Part shown: piece by piece, positions 1 through 7,690 of the stretch
How positions within the stretch are numbered: position 1 is the stretch's first letter
Layout of the letters: each line of letters starts with the position of its first letter
NCBI RefSeq assembly: GCF_004522105.1
Contig: NZ_SPUJ01000004.1
Coordinates: forward strand, 62,001 to 126,000
Source: Nocardioides sp. 1609
GTDB lineage: Bacteria; Actinomycetota; Actinomycetes; Propionibacteriales; Nocardioidaceae
DNA length: 64,000 bases
Reading direction: 5' to 3'
Notes under the pieces: generated by a model
What the model saw: the letters and a program-made list of their open reading frames with translations, nothing else
Databases searched by the model: none
Told to the model about the DNA's origin: nothing
Program-made: the position numbers and the translations under genes

Positions 1-1
1 C

Positions 2-505
2 GAGAGCGTCCTCGGCGCCGGCACCACCCTCTACTTCACGCTGCCGTCGGCCACCCGGTCGAGCGCGCGGAGCGGCTCGACGCCCGACGGCGTGCCCGGC
101 GACCGGGGCGGGGTCCTCCTCGTCGAGGACGACGACGACCTGGCCGACGTCCTGACCACCCTCCTCACCGGGCACGCCGTGCCCGTGGCCCGCGCCACCG
201 GCGTCCAGGACGCCGTCGCGATGGCCGCCCGGAACACCCCGCGCCTGCTGATCCTGGACGTCGCCCTGCCCGACGGGACCGGCCAGGACCTGGTCGCCCG
301 TCTCGCGCGCGACCCCCGGACCGCCGACCTCGACGTCATCGTCTACAGCGCCGCCGACGTCGAGCTCCAGGACCGCCCACGACTCACCCTCGGGCGCACC
401 ACGTTCGTGACCAAGAGCCGGGTCGACCCGACCGCGGTCGAGGACCGGGTGCTCGAGCTGCTCGCCACCCCGTCAGTCCCCCCAGGAAGAGGCGCCCGCA
501 CGTGA
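2..505 (+). CDS. Hybrid sensor histidine kinase, 3' end (ATPase tail plus receiver domain)
   Basis: The window opens inside this gene; its reading frame is open from base 2 to the TGA at 503-505. The first residues (GAGTTLYFTLP) match the last strand of a histidine-kinase HATPase domain. A short Ser/Arg-rich linker follows, then a complete receiver domain of about 125 residues with the acidic pocket (VEDDDD), the phosphoacceptor region LILDVALPDG and the conserved lysine in TKSR. The expected role is a membrane or cytosolic hybrid kinase whose own output is a receiver domain. An internal GTG near base 92 would give a receiver-only protein, but the kinase residues before it are in frame and contiguous. 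The stop overlaps the next gene's GTG (GTGA), so the genes are probably cotranscribed. The sensor part lies outside the window. Confidence 0.8.
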   Translation, partial: ESVLGAGTTLYFTLPSATRSSARSGSTPDGVPGDRGGVLLVEDDDDLADVLTTLLTGHAVPVARATGVQDAVAMAARNTPRLLILDVALPDGTGQDLVARLARDPRTADLDVIVYSAADVELQDRPRLTLGRTTFVTKSRVDPTAVEDRVLELLATPSVPPGRGART

Positions 506-996
506 CCGGTAAGCACCAGATCCCGCTCGAGATCACCGTCAGGACGGCCGTCGGCGAGGGGCGCACCCTGCTCTCCGCCTTCGACACCGCCCTGCTGGGT
601 GCCGGGGTGGCCGACTTCAACCTGATCCCGCTCTCGTCGGTGATCCCGCCCCGCGCCGTCGTGTCGCGGACCTCGGAGACGCTCCCGGGAGAGCACGGCG
701 ACCGGCTCTACTGCGTCGAGTCCGTCGCCTACGCCGACCACCCGGGCGAGATCGTCTCCGCCGGGCTCGGCTGGGCGATCCACCCCGAGGTCGGGGGGCT
801 GTTCGTCGAGCACACCGGGGGGAGCGAGGCCTCCGTGGACGAGCAGATCCGACTGAGCCTGGCCGACATGGCCGCCAACCGCGGGATCGACTTCGGCGAG
901 GTCCACACCGCCATCGTCTCCGCGCACTGCACCACCAGGCCGGTGTGCGCCCTGGCGATCGCCGCCTACGAGGTCGCCGGCTGGGGCCGGCCATGA
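502..996 (+). CDS. Pyruvoyl-dependent arginine decarboxylase
   Basis: Predicted to remove CO2 from arginine to give agmatine, the first step of one polyamine route, using a pyruvoyl group made by self-cleavage instead of PLP. The 164-residue length is typical of the family. The segment GAGVADFNLIPLSSVIPP near residues 33-50 contains the Ser-Ser cleavage site; cleavage would leave a small beta chain and an alpha chain that begins with pyruvoyl. Later conserved blocks include the GLGWA and EVHTAIVSA regions. The start GTG overlaps the stop of the upstream hybrid kinase, and the stop overlaps the ATG of the next gene. The position between two signalling genes is unusual for a metabolic decarboxylase. 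The family assignment is strong; substrate specificity for arginine is inferred from the family. Confidence 0.85.
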   Translation: MTGKHQIPLEITVRTAVGEGRTLLSAFDTALLGAGVADFNLIPLSSVIPPRAVVSRTSETLPGEHGDRLYCVESVAYADHPGEIVSAGLGWAIHPEVGGLFVEHTGGSEASVDEQIRLSLADMAANRGIDFGEVHTAIVSAHCTTRPVCALAIAAYEVAGWGRP

Positions 997-1571
997 GCGC
1001 CCGGAGCGAGATCGAGGTCACCGTCGAGGAGAAGGTCGACGTCGAGACCGCCGAGGCCTACTACGCGCTGTACCGCGAGACCTTCGGCGAGCTCGAGACC
1101 AAGGCCGTCGCCCGTCAGCTGCTGCACCGCGAGGAGTTCCTCGAGGAGATGGAGGACCCGCGCGTCGCGAAGTACGTCGCCCGCGACGCCGCCGGCACGG
1201 CCATCGGCATGTCGACGCTGACCAACCAGCTCGAGACGGTCCCGTGGATCAGTCCGGCCTACTTCCGTCACCACTACCCCGAGCAGTTCGCGCGCGACGC
1301 GGTCTTCTACATCGGGTTCACGCTGGTCCAGCGCGAGCACCGGCGCAGCCGGGCGTTCCAGGCGATGATCCACCGGATCGGCACGGTGCTGGCCGAGGCG
1401 CAGGCGGTGGTCGGGTGGGACATCTGCGCCTTCAACGACGACGACCTCTCCTTCGGGCGGCACGCCGCGCGGGTCCTGGGCCGCACCGGCGACGTGAGCG
1501 TGGTGACCATCGATCGTCAGACGTACTACGCAGGCACCTTCCACCGCGTCGACGACGGGGGTGCGCCGTGA
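993..1571 (+). CDS. GNAT-like acyltransferase, function unknown
   Basis: A 192-residue soluble protein with no signal peptide or membrane segment. The layout (a strand with GTAIGMSTLTNQL, a long insert, then FYIGFTLVQREHRRSRAF followed by a helix) resembles the central strands and the CoA-binding loop-helix of the GNAT fold, but the classic Q/RxxGxG/A loop is degenerate (QREHRRSRA). An Asn/Asp-rich stretch (FNDDD) follows. The ATG at 993 overlaps the decarboxylase stop (ATGA), whereas an upstream in-frame GTG would run deep into that gene, so 993 was chosen. The context suggests it acts on agmatine or a related amine, but that is inference. It could equally make an acylated signal molecule, as some distant GNAT relatives do. 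Confidence 0.6.
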   Translation: MSARSEIEVTVEEKVDVETAEAYYALYRETFGELETKAVARQLLHREEFLEEMEDPRVAKYVARDAAGTAIGMSTLTNQLETVPWISPAYFRHHYPEQFARDAVFYIGFTLVQREHRRSRAFQAMIHRIGTVLAEAQAVVGWDICAFNDDDLSFGRHAARVLGRTGDVSVVTIDRQTYYAGTFHRVDDGGAP

Positions 1572-1957
1572 CCACGCCGCCGACGATCCTCGTGGTCGAC
1601 GACGACGACTCCATCCGCGAGATCACCCAGGTGACGCTGGAGGTGGTCGCCGGCTGGACGGTGATCCCCGCCAGCGGCGGCGAGGCCGCGATCCTCCTGG
1701 CCCGGAGCCACCGCCCCGACCTCGTGCTGCTCGACCTGATGATGCCGATCATCGACGGCCGGGCCACCTTCGCCGCCCTGCAGTCCGACGAGCGGACCGC
1801 CGACATCCCGGTCGTCCTGCTGACCGCGAAGCTCCAGGTCGGCGGCCCGCAGCCGTGGGACGACATGAACGTCGCGGGCGTCATCTCGAAGCCGTTCAAC
1901 CCGATGACCCTGGGCGAGGAGATCGCGACGATGCTCGGCTGGGACCCGCCGGCCTGA
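1568..1957 (+). CDS. Single-domain response regulator (CheY-like)
   Basis: 129 residues forming one receiver domain and nothing else. All key residues are visible: the acidic pocket VVDDDDS near the N-terminus, phosphoacceptor Asp in LVLLDLMMPIIDG, the switch Thr in VVLLTAK and the conserved Lys in SKPFNP. With no output domain it probably acts by protein-protein contact or in a phosphorelay with the hybrid kinase three genes upstream. The start is the GTG overlapping the stop of the GNAT-like gene (GTGA); a longer in-frame reading from base 1244 is an overlapping-frame artefact. It is the last gene of the four-gene run and is followed by a convergent gene 25 bases away. Confidence 0.85.
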   Translation: MTTPPTILVVDDDDSIREITQVTLEVVAGWTVIPASGGEAAILLARSHRPDLVLLDLMMPIIDGRATFAALQSDERTADIPVVLLTAKLQVGGPQPWDDMNVAGVISKPFNPMTLGEEIATMLGWDPPA

Positions 1958-1982
1958 CCGGACCTGCGAGGCGCCGCGCGGC

Positions 1983-2408
1983 CTAGCGCGACAGCAGCTC
2001 GGCGAAGCTGGCGGCGTCGAGCGACGGCAGCAGCGCAGCGGCCTCCTCCGGGCAACCCTCGGCCACGAGGGCGTCCATCTCGGCGCCGTCGATGTCGGTG
2101 AGCAGGCCGTGGTCGGTGTAGAAGACGAACAGCGCCGAGCCGAACGTCGCGGCGGCGTACTCGGCCGGCTGCAGGTCGGCGACCTTCGGCGCCTGCTCGG
2201 CGATGAAGCCGCACAGCTCGGCGGCGGTCATCTCGGCGCCCGCGTCGGCCTCGCCGTCGAGGTCGACGTCGCCCGACGTGCCCGGGTCCAGGGCCGACGG
2301 CAACGCACTCGCGGCGTCAGCCTCCGGTTCGTCGTCACCCCCGCACCCCGCGAGGAGCGTCGTGCCGATCAGCAGGGTGGCTGCGAGCGCGGTCCGTCGT
2401 ACGGTCAT
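1983..2408 (-). CDS. Small lipoprotein, function unknown
   Basis: 141 residues. The N-terminus is a classic lipoprotein signal: basic start (TVRRTALAA), hydrophobic core and lipobox LLAGC near residue 21, so it should be lipid-anchored outside the membrane. The mature part begins with an Asp/Glu-rich linker and contains two cysteines (in ELCGFIAEQAP and AEGCPEEAA) that could form a disulphide. I recognise no named domain. The start at 2408 is supported by a GAGGAG ribosome-binding site just upstream; the longer in-frame reading to 2705 lacks coding character. It converges on the response regulator and is transcribed alone. Confidence 0.7.
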   Translation of the reverse strand: MTVRRTALAATLLIGTTLLAGCGGDDEPEADAASALPSALDPGTSGDVDLDGEADAGAEMTAAELCGFIAEQAPKVADLQPAEYAAATFGSALFVFYTDHGLLTDIDGAEMDALVAEGCPEEAAALLPSLDAASFAELLSR

Positions 2409-2511
2409 CGGGTCTCCTCGTGGTCGGTCGTCCCTCCTCGGAGCGCCGTGGTCCCGCGCAGATACCTCCCGGTGCGCGACCACGGCAGACGAGCCGGTCC
2501 GCGGGGACGGG

Positions 2512-2943
2512 TCAGCAGCGCTCGGCGTCGACGCCCGGGGAGCCGGCGCCCGCGCTGCCGGTGGTGGTGTGGACCGAGACGACGACGGAGTCGGCGCTCC
2601 TCGGCACCCGCACGGACGTCGTCCGCGAGACCCGGCCGGCCGCCACCCGGCCCGACGTCCAGGTCGCGACCCTGACCCCGTCGCGGCGCGCCACCAACCG
2701 GGCACCGACGGCGCCGGCGCCCTCGGTGTTGTCCACCTCCAGGTAGAGCCGCCACGCCCGACCGGCGCGGGCCGGCTCCTTGCACGCCAGCAGCGTCACC
2801 TCGCCGCCGCCGCCGCCCCCCATCGACACGTACGGCCTCAGCCGCCGCTCCGCCGGCTCGGTGGCGCCGGCACCGGCCGGGAGGACGGCGCTCGCGACGA
2901 GCAGGGCGGTGGTGGCGGTCACGGTCCTCAGCATGATCGGCAT
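2512..2943 (-). CDS. Exported protein, function unknown
   Basis: 143 residues with a Sec-type signal peptide (hydrophobic run [16 protein letters not shown], probable cleavage after AGA or GATE). The mature part holds a run of six glycines and, further on, a beta-rich region ([14 protein letters not shown]-like strands) with two cysteines, one in LLACKEP and one at the C-terminus, possibly a disulphide. No family recognised. A second ATG at 2934 gives a cleaner signal peptide and could be the true start. It may be transcribed with the lipoprotein downstream, 103 bases away. Confidence 0.55.
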   Translation of the reverse strand: MPIMLRTVTATTALLVASAVLPAGAGATEPAERRLRPYVSMGGGGGGEVTLLACKEPARAGRAWRLYLEVDNTEGAGAVGARLVARRDGVRVATWTSGRVAAGRVSRTTSVRVPRSADSVVVSVHTTTGSAGAGSPGVDAERC

Positions 2944-2998
2944 CCTGCCACCGGTCCCGGCCGTGGGACAGGCGCAGGAGGACGTCGGTGCCGACGAC

Positions 2999-3011
2999 TA
3001 GCCTGACCAGG
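2999..3011 (+). promoter_or_regulatory. -10 box for a leaderless start
   Basis: TAGCCT at 2999-3004 lies seven bases before the GTG at 3012. This spacing puts the transcription start at the start codon. It supports GTG 3012 over GTG 2988, although the latter has an AGGAGG-like sequence before it. Confidence 0.5.
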
Positions 3012-3353
3012 GTGAGCCGGATCTTCACCGTCAGTGTCGCCTCCGTCTACCCCCACTACGTCGCCAAGGTCGAGCGGAAGGGCCGCACGCGGGCCGAGCT
3101 CGACGAGGTGATCGCGTGGCTCACCGGCTTCGACCAGGAGGCGCTGGCCGCCCACCTCGACGCCGGGACGACGTTCGAGGACTTCTTCGCCGCGGCCGAC
3201 CTGAACCCGGACGTCTCGCTGATCACCGGTTCGGTGTGCGGCGTGCGCGTGCAGGACGTCGAGGACCCGCTGATGCAGCGGATCCGCTACCTCGACAAGC
3301 TCGTCGACGAGCTGGCCAAGGGCCGGCCGATGGAGAAGGTGCTGCGCTCGTGA
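3012..3353 (+). CDS. DUF2200 family protein
   Basis: 113 residues that match DUF2200 throughout: [20 protein letters not shown] at the N-terminus, [30 protein letters not shown] and the C-terminal [21 protein letters not shown]. The family is small, soluble and of unknown function. Family members usually begin at the RI(Y/F) motif, which fits GTG 3012. The alternative GTG 2988 adds eight residues. The stop overlaps the start of the M20 peptidase gene by four bases, so the two are likely coupled. Confidence 0.85.
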   Translation: MSRIFTVSVASVYPHYVAKVERKGRTRAELDEVIAWLTGFDQEALAAHLDAGTTFEDFFAAADLNPDVSLITGSVCGVRVQDVEDPLMQRIRYLDKLVDELAKGRPMEKVLRS

Positions 3354-4501
3354 GCGGCCCCGCCGCCGGACCGGCCGACGTCGGTCGGGCGGCCGTCGAC
3401 CTCGCCGTCGAGCTCGTCGCGATCGACAGCGTCAACCCCGCCCTGGTGCCCGGCGCGCCCGGCGAGGCGGCGATCGTCGAGCACCTGCGCGCGCGGCTGG
3501 CCCGGTCGGGGTTCGGCACGCACGTCGTGACCGCCGCCGGGCGCGAGGACCGGCCCAGCCTCGTCGCCGTCGCACCGGGCCCGGACGACGTCCCGACCGT
3601 CGTCCTCAACGGGCACCTCGACACCGTCGGCACGAGCGGGATGGCTGCGCCGTTCGCCCCGCAGGTCGACGGCGACCGGCTGGGCGGGCGCGGCGCCGCC
3701 GACATGAAGGGCGGTGTCGCAGCGGTCGTCGCCGCCGCCGAGGCGCTGCTCGCGTCGGGCGCACCGGTGCGACCGGTGCTGGCGCTCGTCGCCGACGAGG
3801 AGGACGCCAGCCTCGGGAGCGAGGCCGTGATCGCGGCGCTGCCCGGGCTCGGCGTCCGGCCCGACGTGTGCCTGGTCGCGGAGCCGACCGACCTGGCGCT
3901 GGCCCGGTCGTTGCGCGGGTTCGCGGTGGTCCGGGTCCGGTTTGAGGGCCGGGCCGCGCACAGCTCGCAGCCCGAGCTCGGCGTCAACGCGGTCACCGCG
4001 CTGGGTCGCTTCCTGCACGCGGTCGACGTCGCCGCGCCGACGGTCCGGGCCGGCGGCGGCGAGCTGGCGGTGATGGTCGTGCGCGGTGGTGAGTCGGCGT
4101 TCGTCGTCCCCGACCACGCCGAGTGCCTCGTCGAGCGCCGCACGACCGAGCCCGGCTCGGCCGCCGCGCACGCCGAGGTCGACGCCCTCCTGGCACCCGG
4201 GATGCGGGCCACGAGCGAGCTGGTCGCCAGCCGCGAGGCGTGGCGGCTGGACGCCCACGGCGCCGCGGCCGACCTCGCCGGGCTCCTCGGCCGGGCGCTG
4301 GGCACCGGGGCGACCTTCGACGCGCCGTACTGGATGGAGGCGCCGTTGTGGCAGGCGACCTGCCCCACCCTGGTCTGCGGACCCTCCGGCGGCGGGCTGC
4401 ACGCCGTCGACGAGTGGGTCGACCTGCGCCAGGTGCGGGCCCTGGCGCGCGCGCTCGTCGACGTCCTCCCGGCCTGGGCAGCGGGCCACCGTGGCGACTG
4501 A
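3350..4501 (+). CDS. M20 family peptidase (ArgE/DapE-like deacylase)
   Basis: 383 residues with the M20 metallopeptidase signature set: NGHLDTVG (first zinc His and Asp), the bridging region [10 protein letters not shown], the catalytic and metal glutamates in VADEEDAS, and AEPTD. A dimerisation domain ([18 protein letters not shown]) and a C-terminal [14 protein letters not shown] histidine complete it. The family removes acyl or aminoacyl groups from amino acids such as N-acetylornithine or succinyl-diaminopimelate. The exact substrate cannot be read from sequence. It is translationally coupled to DUF2200 upstream and overlaps the amino-acid decarboxylase downstream by 11 bases, suggesting that it releases a basic amino acid for that enzyme (inference). 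Confidence 0.8.
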   Translation: MSGPAAGPADVGRAAVDLAVELVAIDSVNPALVPGAPGEAAIVEHLRARLARSGFGTHVVTAAGREDRPSLVAVAPGPDDVPTVVLNGHLDTVGTSGMAAPFAPQVDGDRLGGRGAADMKGGVAAVVAAAEALLASGAPVRPVLALVADEEDASLGSEAVIAALPGLGVRPDVCLVAEPTDLALARSLRGFAVVRVRFEGRAAHSSQPELGVNAVTALGRFLHAVDVAAPTVRAGGGELAVMVVRGGESAFVVPDHAECLVERRTTEPGSAAAHAEVDALLAPGMRATSELVASREAWRLDAHGAAADLAGLLGRALGTGATFDAPYWMEAPLWQATCPTLVCGPSGGGLHAVDEWVDLRQVRALARALVDVLPAWAAGHRGD

Positions 4502-5909
4502 CCCGCGCGGCCTGCGCGGTGACGCGCCCCTCCTCGACGCGTGGCTGCGCTTCCAGGAGCAGCCGCCGACGCCGTTCACGATCCCCGGGCACAAGCAGCG
4601 CCACGACCTCGTCGGCGACGTCGTCGCGGGCGACGTCCCGCTGTACGCCGGGCTCGACACGATGAAGCTCACCCGGGGCGTGCTCGCCGAGGCCGAGCGC
4701 CGGGCCGCCCGGCTCTGGGGCGCCGACGTCGCGCGCTTCTCGGTCGGCGGGGCGACCCACGCCAACCAGGCGCTGGCGCTCGCGCTCGGTGGCGACGGCG
4801 ACACGGTGGTGGTCAGCCGCTCGCTGCACCGCTCGCTGCTCCTCGGGCTGGTGGTGGCCGGCCTGACCCCGGTGTGGGTCCGCCCCGAGACCGACCCGCG
4901 CACCGGCCTCCCGCTCGGCGTCGCCCCGGCCGCCGTGCGGCGCGCGCTCGAGGCGCACCCCGAGGCCCGTGCGGTGCTCGTCGGCGACCCGTCGTACGTC
5001 GGCACCGTCGGCGACGTCGCCGGGCTGGCCGAGGTGGCGCACGCGCACGACGTCCCGGTGGTCGTCGACGCCGCCTGGGCCGCCCACTTCGGCTTCCACC
5101 CCGCACTGCCCGCCCACGCGCTCGCCCTGGGCGCCGACGCGATGGTCGTCAGCGCCCACAAGTCGCTGCCCGCCTGGAGCCAGGCCGCGCTGGTGCTGGC
5201 CCGCACCGACCGGATCGACGCCGCGCGCCTCGACGCCGGGGTGGAGGCCACGGCGACGACCAGCCCGGCGGGCGCGATCCTGGCCAGCACCGACGCGGCG
5301 CGGGCCCTCCTCGAGCGCGACGGCGAGGCGCTGCTCGGCGTCGCCCTGGACGCCGTCCGCGGGGCCCGGCGGCGGCTGGCCGCGATCGACGGGCTCGTCG
5401 TCCTCGACGGCGCCGGCGTCGACCCCCTCAAGCTCACGCTGGTGCTCCCCGGCACCGGTGCGCACGGCGTCCGCGTCGAGGACGACCTCCTCGCCGCCGG
5501 GCTCCCCGTCGAGGCCGCCGAGCGGGACACCCTCGTCGCGGTGGTGTCGCTGGCCGACACTCCGAGCTCGCTCGGCGCTCTCGTCGACGTGCTGACCGAC
5601 TCGATCGAGCGGCACCGCGGCGCGCCGCGGCCGGTCGCCCCCGCGGCGACGTACGCCGTGGAGCCGGTGTCGCCGATGACGCCGCGGCAGGCCTACTTCG
5701 CCGACGCCGAGGCGGTGCCGATCGCCGAGGCGCTCGGCCGGGTGAGCGTCGAGCTGGTGGCGCCGTACCCGCCCGGCATCCCCGTGCTCGCGCCCGGTGA
5801 GGAGATCACCGCGGCGACCCTGGCCGCGCTCGACGCGGCCCGTGCCGCCGGCGTCCGGATCGCCTACGCCGCCGACGCGTCGCTGGGCACGCTGCGGGTG
5901 GCGAGGTAG
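4491..5909 (+). CDS. PLP-dependent Orn/Lys/Arg decarboxylase family protein
   Basis: 472 residues. The N-terminus TPFTIPGHKQRH, the segment LYAGLDTMKLT and the Schiff-base motif VSAHKSLPAWSQ (PLP lysine) are typical of the Orn/Lys/Arg decarboxylase major domain, a fold-type-I PLP family. Asp in VVVDAAWAAHFGF should contact the PLP ring nitrogen. The C-terminal domain includes VELVAPYPPGIPVLAPGE, a hallmark of the family. Length fits the short Gram-positive form, which lacks the N-terminal wing. GTG 4491 was chosen because it sits just inside the preceding gene; the upstream reading is a shadow. The substrate (arginine, ornithine or lysine) is unresolved. With the pyruvoyl-type enzyme at 502 the window encodes two unrelated basic-amino-acid decarboxylases. 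Confidence 0.85.
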   Translation: MATDPRGLRGDAPLLDAWLRFQEQPPTPFTIPGHKQRHDLVGDVVAGDVPLYAGLDTMKLTRGVLAEAERRAARLWGADVARFSVGGATHANQALALALGGDGDTVVVSRSLHRSLLLGLVVAGLTPVWVRPETDPRTGLPLGVAPAAVRRALEAHPEARAVLVGDPSYVGTVGDVAGLAEVAHAHDVPVVVDAAWAAHFGFHPALPAHALALGADAMVVSAHKSLPAWSQAALVLARTDRIDAARLDAGVEATATTSPAGAILASTDAARALLERDGEALLGVALDAVRGARRRLAAIDGLVVLDGAGVDPLKLTLVLPGTGAHGVRVEDDLLAAGLPVEAAERDTLVAVVSLADTPSSLGALVDVLTDSIERHRGAPRPVAPAATYAVEPVSPMTPRQAYFADAEAVPIAEALGRVSVELVAPYPPGIPVLAPGEEITAATLAALDAARAAGVRIAYAADASLGTLRVAR

Positions 5910-5931
5910 CCCGCGGCCGACCCGTCCGCGT

Positions 5932-6123
5932 TCACCTGGGGTCCCTGTCCTTCGTGCTGGGCAGGGCGCCCCAGACCAGGCCGAGCGCGATCCCGACGCC
6001 GAGCATCGCCCAGCTGTCGAGCAGCAGGGACAGCACGACGCCCAGCGGCGTGCCGAGGGCGACGCCGAGCGCGAGGCGGTCGTCCTGCTGCTTCTTCGCG
6101 GTCTCCTGGTCCTCCTCTGCCAT
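5932..6123 (-). CDS. Small membrane protein
   Basis: 63 residues: an acidic/Lys N-terminal segment (AEEDQETAKKQQDD) followed by one glycine-rich hydrophobic stretch, LALGVALGTPLGVVLSLLL, and a second GVGIALGLVWGAL. It could form a helical hairpin like other glycine-zipper proteins. ATG 6123 is preceded at six bases by CAGGGT, compatible with a leaderless start; the longer frame to 6198 would enter the neighbour's promoter. It is divergent from the patatin-like gene. Function unknown. Confidence 0.55.
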   Translation of the reverse strand: MAEEDQETAKKQQDDRLALGVALGTPLGVVLSLLLDSWAMLGVGIALGLVWGALPSTKDRDPR

Positions 6124-6188
6124 GCGTCCACCCTGCCAGCCGCGGACGCTCGCACGAGTCGGGCCCGCGGCACGGGCACACTGACCGC

Positions 6189-7055
6189 GTGACGACACGA
6201 GGACTGGTCCTGGGCGGCGGCGGCATCACGGGCATCGCCTGGGAGACCGGGCTCCTGTGGGGGCTCGCCGAGGCCGGCGTCGACCTGACCGACGCCGACC
6301 GCGTGATCGGCACGTCGGCGGGCTCGATCGTCGGGGCCCAGGTCACCAGCAGCATCCCCCTCGAGGAGCTCTACCGCCGCCAGCTGCTGCCGCCGGCCGA
6401 GCTCGGGGACGGCGGGGTGCCGCTCGCCTCGATCGGGCTCGGCGTGGTCGCGCGGTTCGCGGGCGCGATGCTGCGCTCGCGCGGCGACCTCGAGCGGTTC
6501 GGCCGGGTGCTCGGCCGGGCCGCCGTGACGGCGTCCGCGCAGGGGCGCACGCCCTCGGTCGCGGAGCGCTACGACCAGGTCGCCCAGCGCATCGGCGGCA
6601 TCGAGTGGCCCGACCGCGACCTCGTCGTCACCGCGGTCGACGTCGCGACCGGTGAGCTCGCGGCGTTCGGGCCCCGCGGCTCGACGCCCGAGGTCCGGCT
6701 CGAGGACGCCGTCAACGCGTCCTGCGCGGTGCCGTGCGTCTACCCGCCGATCCGGATCGGCACGCGCACCTTCGTCGACGGCGGCGTCCGCTCCGGGTCC
6801 AACGCCGACCTCGCGGCCGGCTGCGACGCGGTGGTCGCGCTGACGCCGGTCGACCGGTCGGTCGGTCCGATGCACAGCGCCGCGCGGATCCTCGGCCGGA
6901 TGGACGTGCGCCACCTCGTCATCACCCCGGACGCCGGCTCGGTGGCCGCCATCGGCAAGAACGTGCTCGACCCCGAGGCCCGGCCCCCGTCGGCGCGTGC
7001 CGGCTACGCCCAGGCGAAGGCGCACGTCGCCGCCGTCCGCGAGCTCTGGGACTGA
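6189..7055 (+). CDS. Patatin-like phospholipase family protein
   Basis: 288 residues with the patatin features: the oxyanion loop GGGGITGIAWE near the N-terminus, the nucleophile elbow GTSAGS at about residues 42-47 and the catalytic Asp in DGGVRSGSN at about residues 197-205. It is predicted to be an acyl hydrolase of the RssA-like cytosolic type; no signal peptide is seen. The true lipid substrate is unknown. GTG 6189 is preceded by CACACT six bases upstream, a weak leaderless-type promoter. The gene stands alone and points at a degenerate gene on the other strand. Confidence 0.85.
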   Translation: MTTRGLVLGGGGITGIAWETGLLWGLAEAGVDLTDADRVIGTSAGSIVGAQVTSSIPLEELYRRQLLPPAELGDGGVPLASIGLGVVARFAGAMLRSRGDLERFGRVLGRAAVTASAQGRTPSVAERYDQVAQRIGGIEWPDRDLVVTAVDVATGELAAFGPRGSTPEVRLEDAVNASCAVPCVYPPIRIGTRTFVDGGVRSGSNADLAAGCDAVVALTPVDRSVGPMHSAARILGRMDVRHLVITPDAGSVAAIGKNVLDPEARPPSARAGYAQAKAHVAAVRELWD

Positions 7056-7109
7056 GGTCCCTCCGCGGCTCGTCGCGTTCCCACCTCGCGACAGGCGCAC
7101 GGTGACCTG

Positions 7110-7129
7110 CCACCCCGACCGGCGGGTGG
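7110..7129. terminator. Candidate intrinsic hairpin between convergent genes
   Basis: CCACCC (7110-7115) and GGGTGG (7124-7129) can pair with an 8-base loop, in the gap between two convergent genes. There is no U-tract, so its terminator role is only suggested by position. Confidence 0.3.
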
Positions 7130-7144
7130 TCGCGCGGGGTGGCG

Positions 7145-7540
7145 TCAGCGGCGCGGGAGGTCGAGCAGGTCCACGATCGCCTCGGCCGCCGCGGCGGGGG
7201 AGAGGTCGGTGTTGTCGACGCGGTGGTGCGGCGCGTCGAGGGGGAACGGATGGTCGGGGCCCGTGCTGAGGCGGTACTCGCGACCCCACTCGAGCAGGTG
7301 TGCGCGCTGCCACTCGACGTCGCGCTTGGACGGCTTCGCCGCGAGCCGCGCCGGGGTGCCCTCGCGCGCGAGGCGGGTGTCGACGTCGGCGTACAGCTCG
7401 ACGAAGTCGACCCGTCCCCCGGCCTCGAGCACCGGAGCGACGAGCTGCTCGATCGCGGCCGTGTCCTCGGGGACGTCGAGCGCCCAGACGTAGGTGAACA
7501 CCAGACCCGGCAGGCCGCTGCCCACCGCCTCCTCGACCAC
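7145..7540 (-). pseudogene. Kinase-like (P-loop NTPase family) remnant lacking its N-terminus
   Basis: The 131 residues look like the C-terminal two-thirds of a small nucleoside/shikimate-kinase-like P-loop protein: LPGLVFTYVWALDVPEDT, then VDFVELYADVDTRLARE and a lid-like segment with LAAKPSKRDVEWQR. The Walker A motif (GxxxxGKS/T), which should lie upstream, is absent. Upstream of the GTG at 7540 the same frame runs on without coding character, while a different frame carries TVVLYVLL, which resembles the first beta strand of such proteins. This looks like a deletion plus frameshift that removed the P-loop. It could alternatively be a short non-kinase protein starting at 7540, but I consider a pseudogene more likely. 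Confidence 0.5.
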
Positions 7541-7690
7541 CCGGAGCCCGCCGCGTCCGCGAGGCGGCTCTCGGGTGGGTCCGTCGTAGAAGCACGTACA
7601 GCACGACGGTCGGGCGCCGGTCCCACGCCTGGCGGGAGCGCGGTGGCGCGTGCGGTGTAGGTGGTTGTACGACGCCGGGCGATCCCGACG

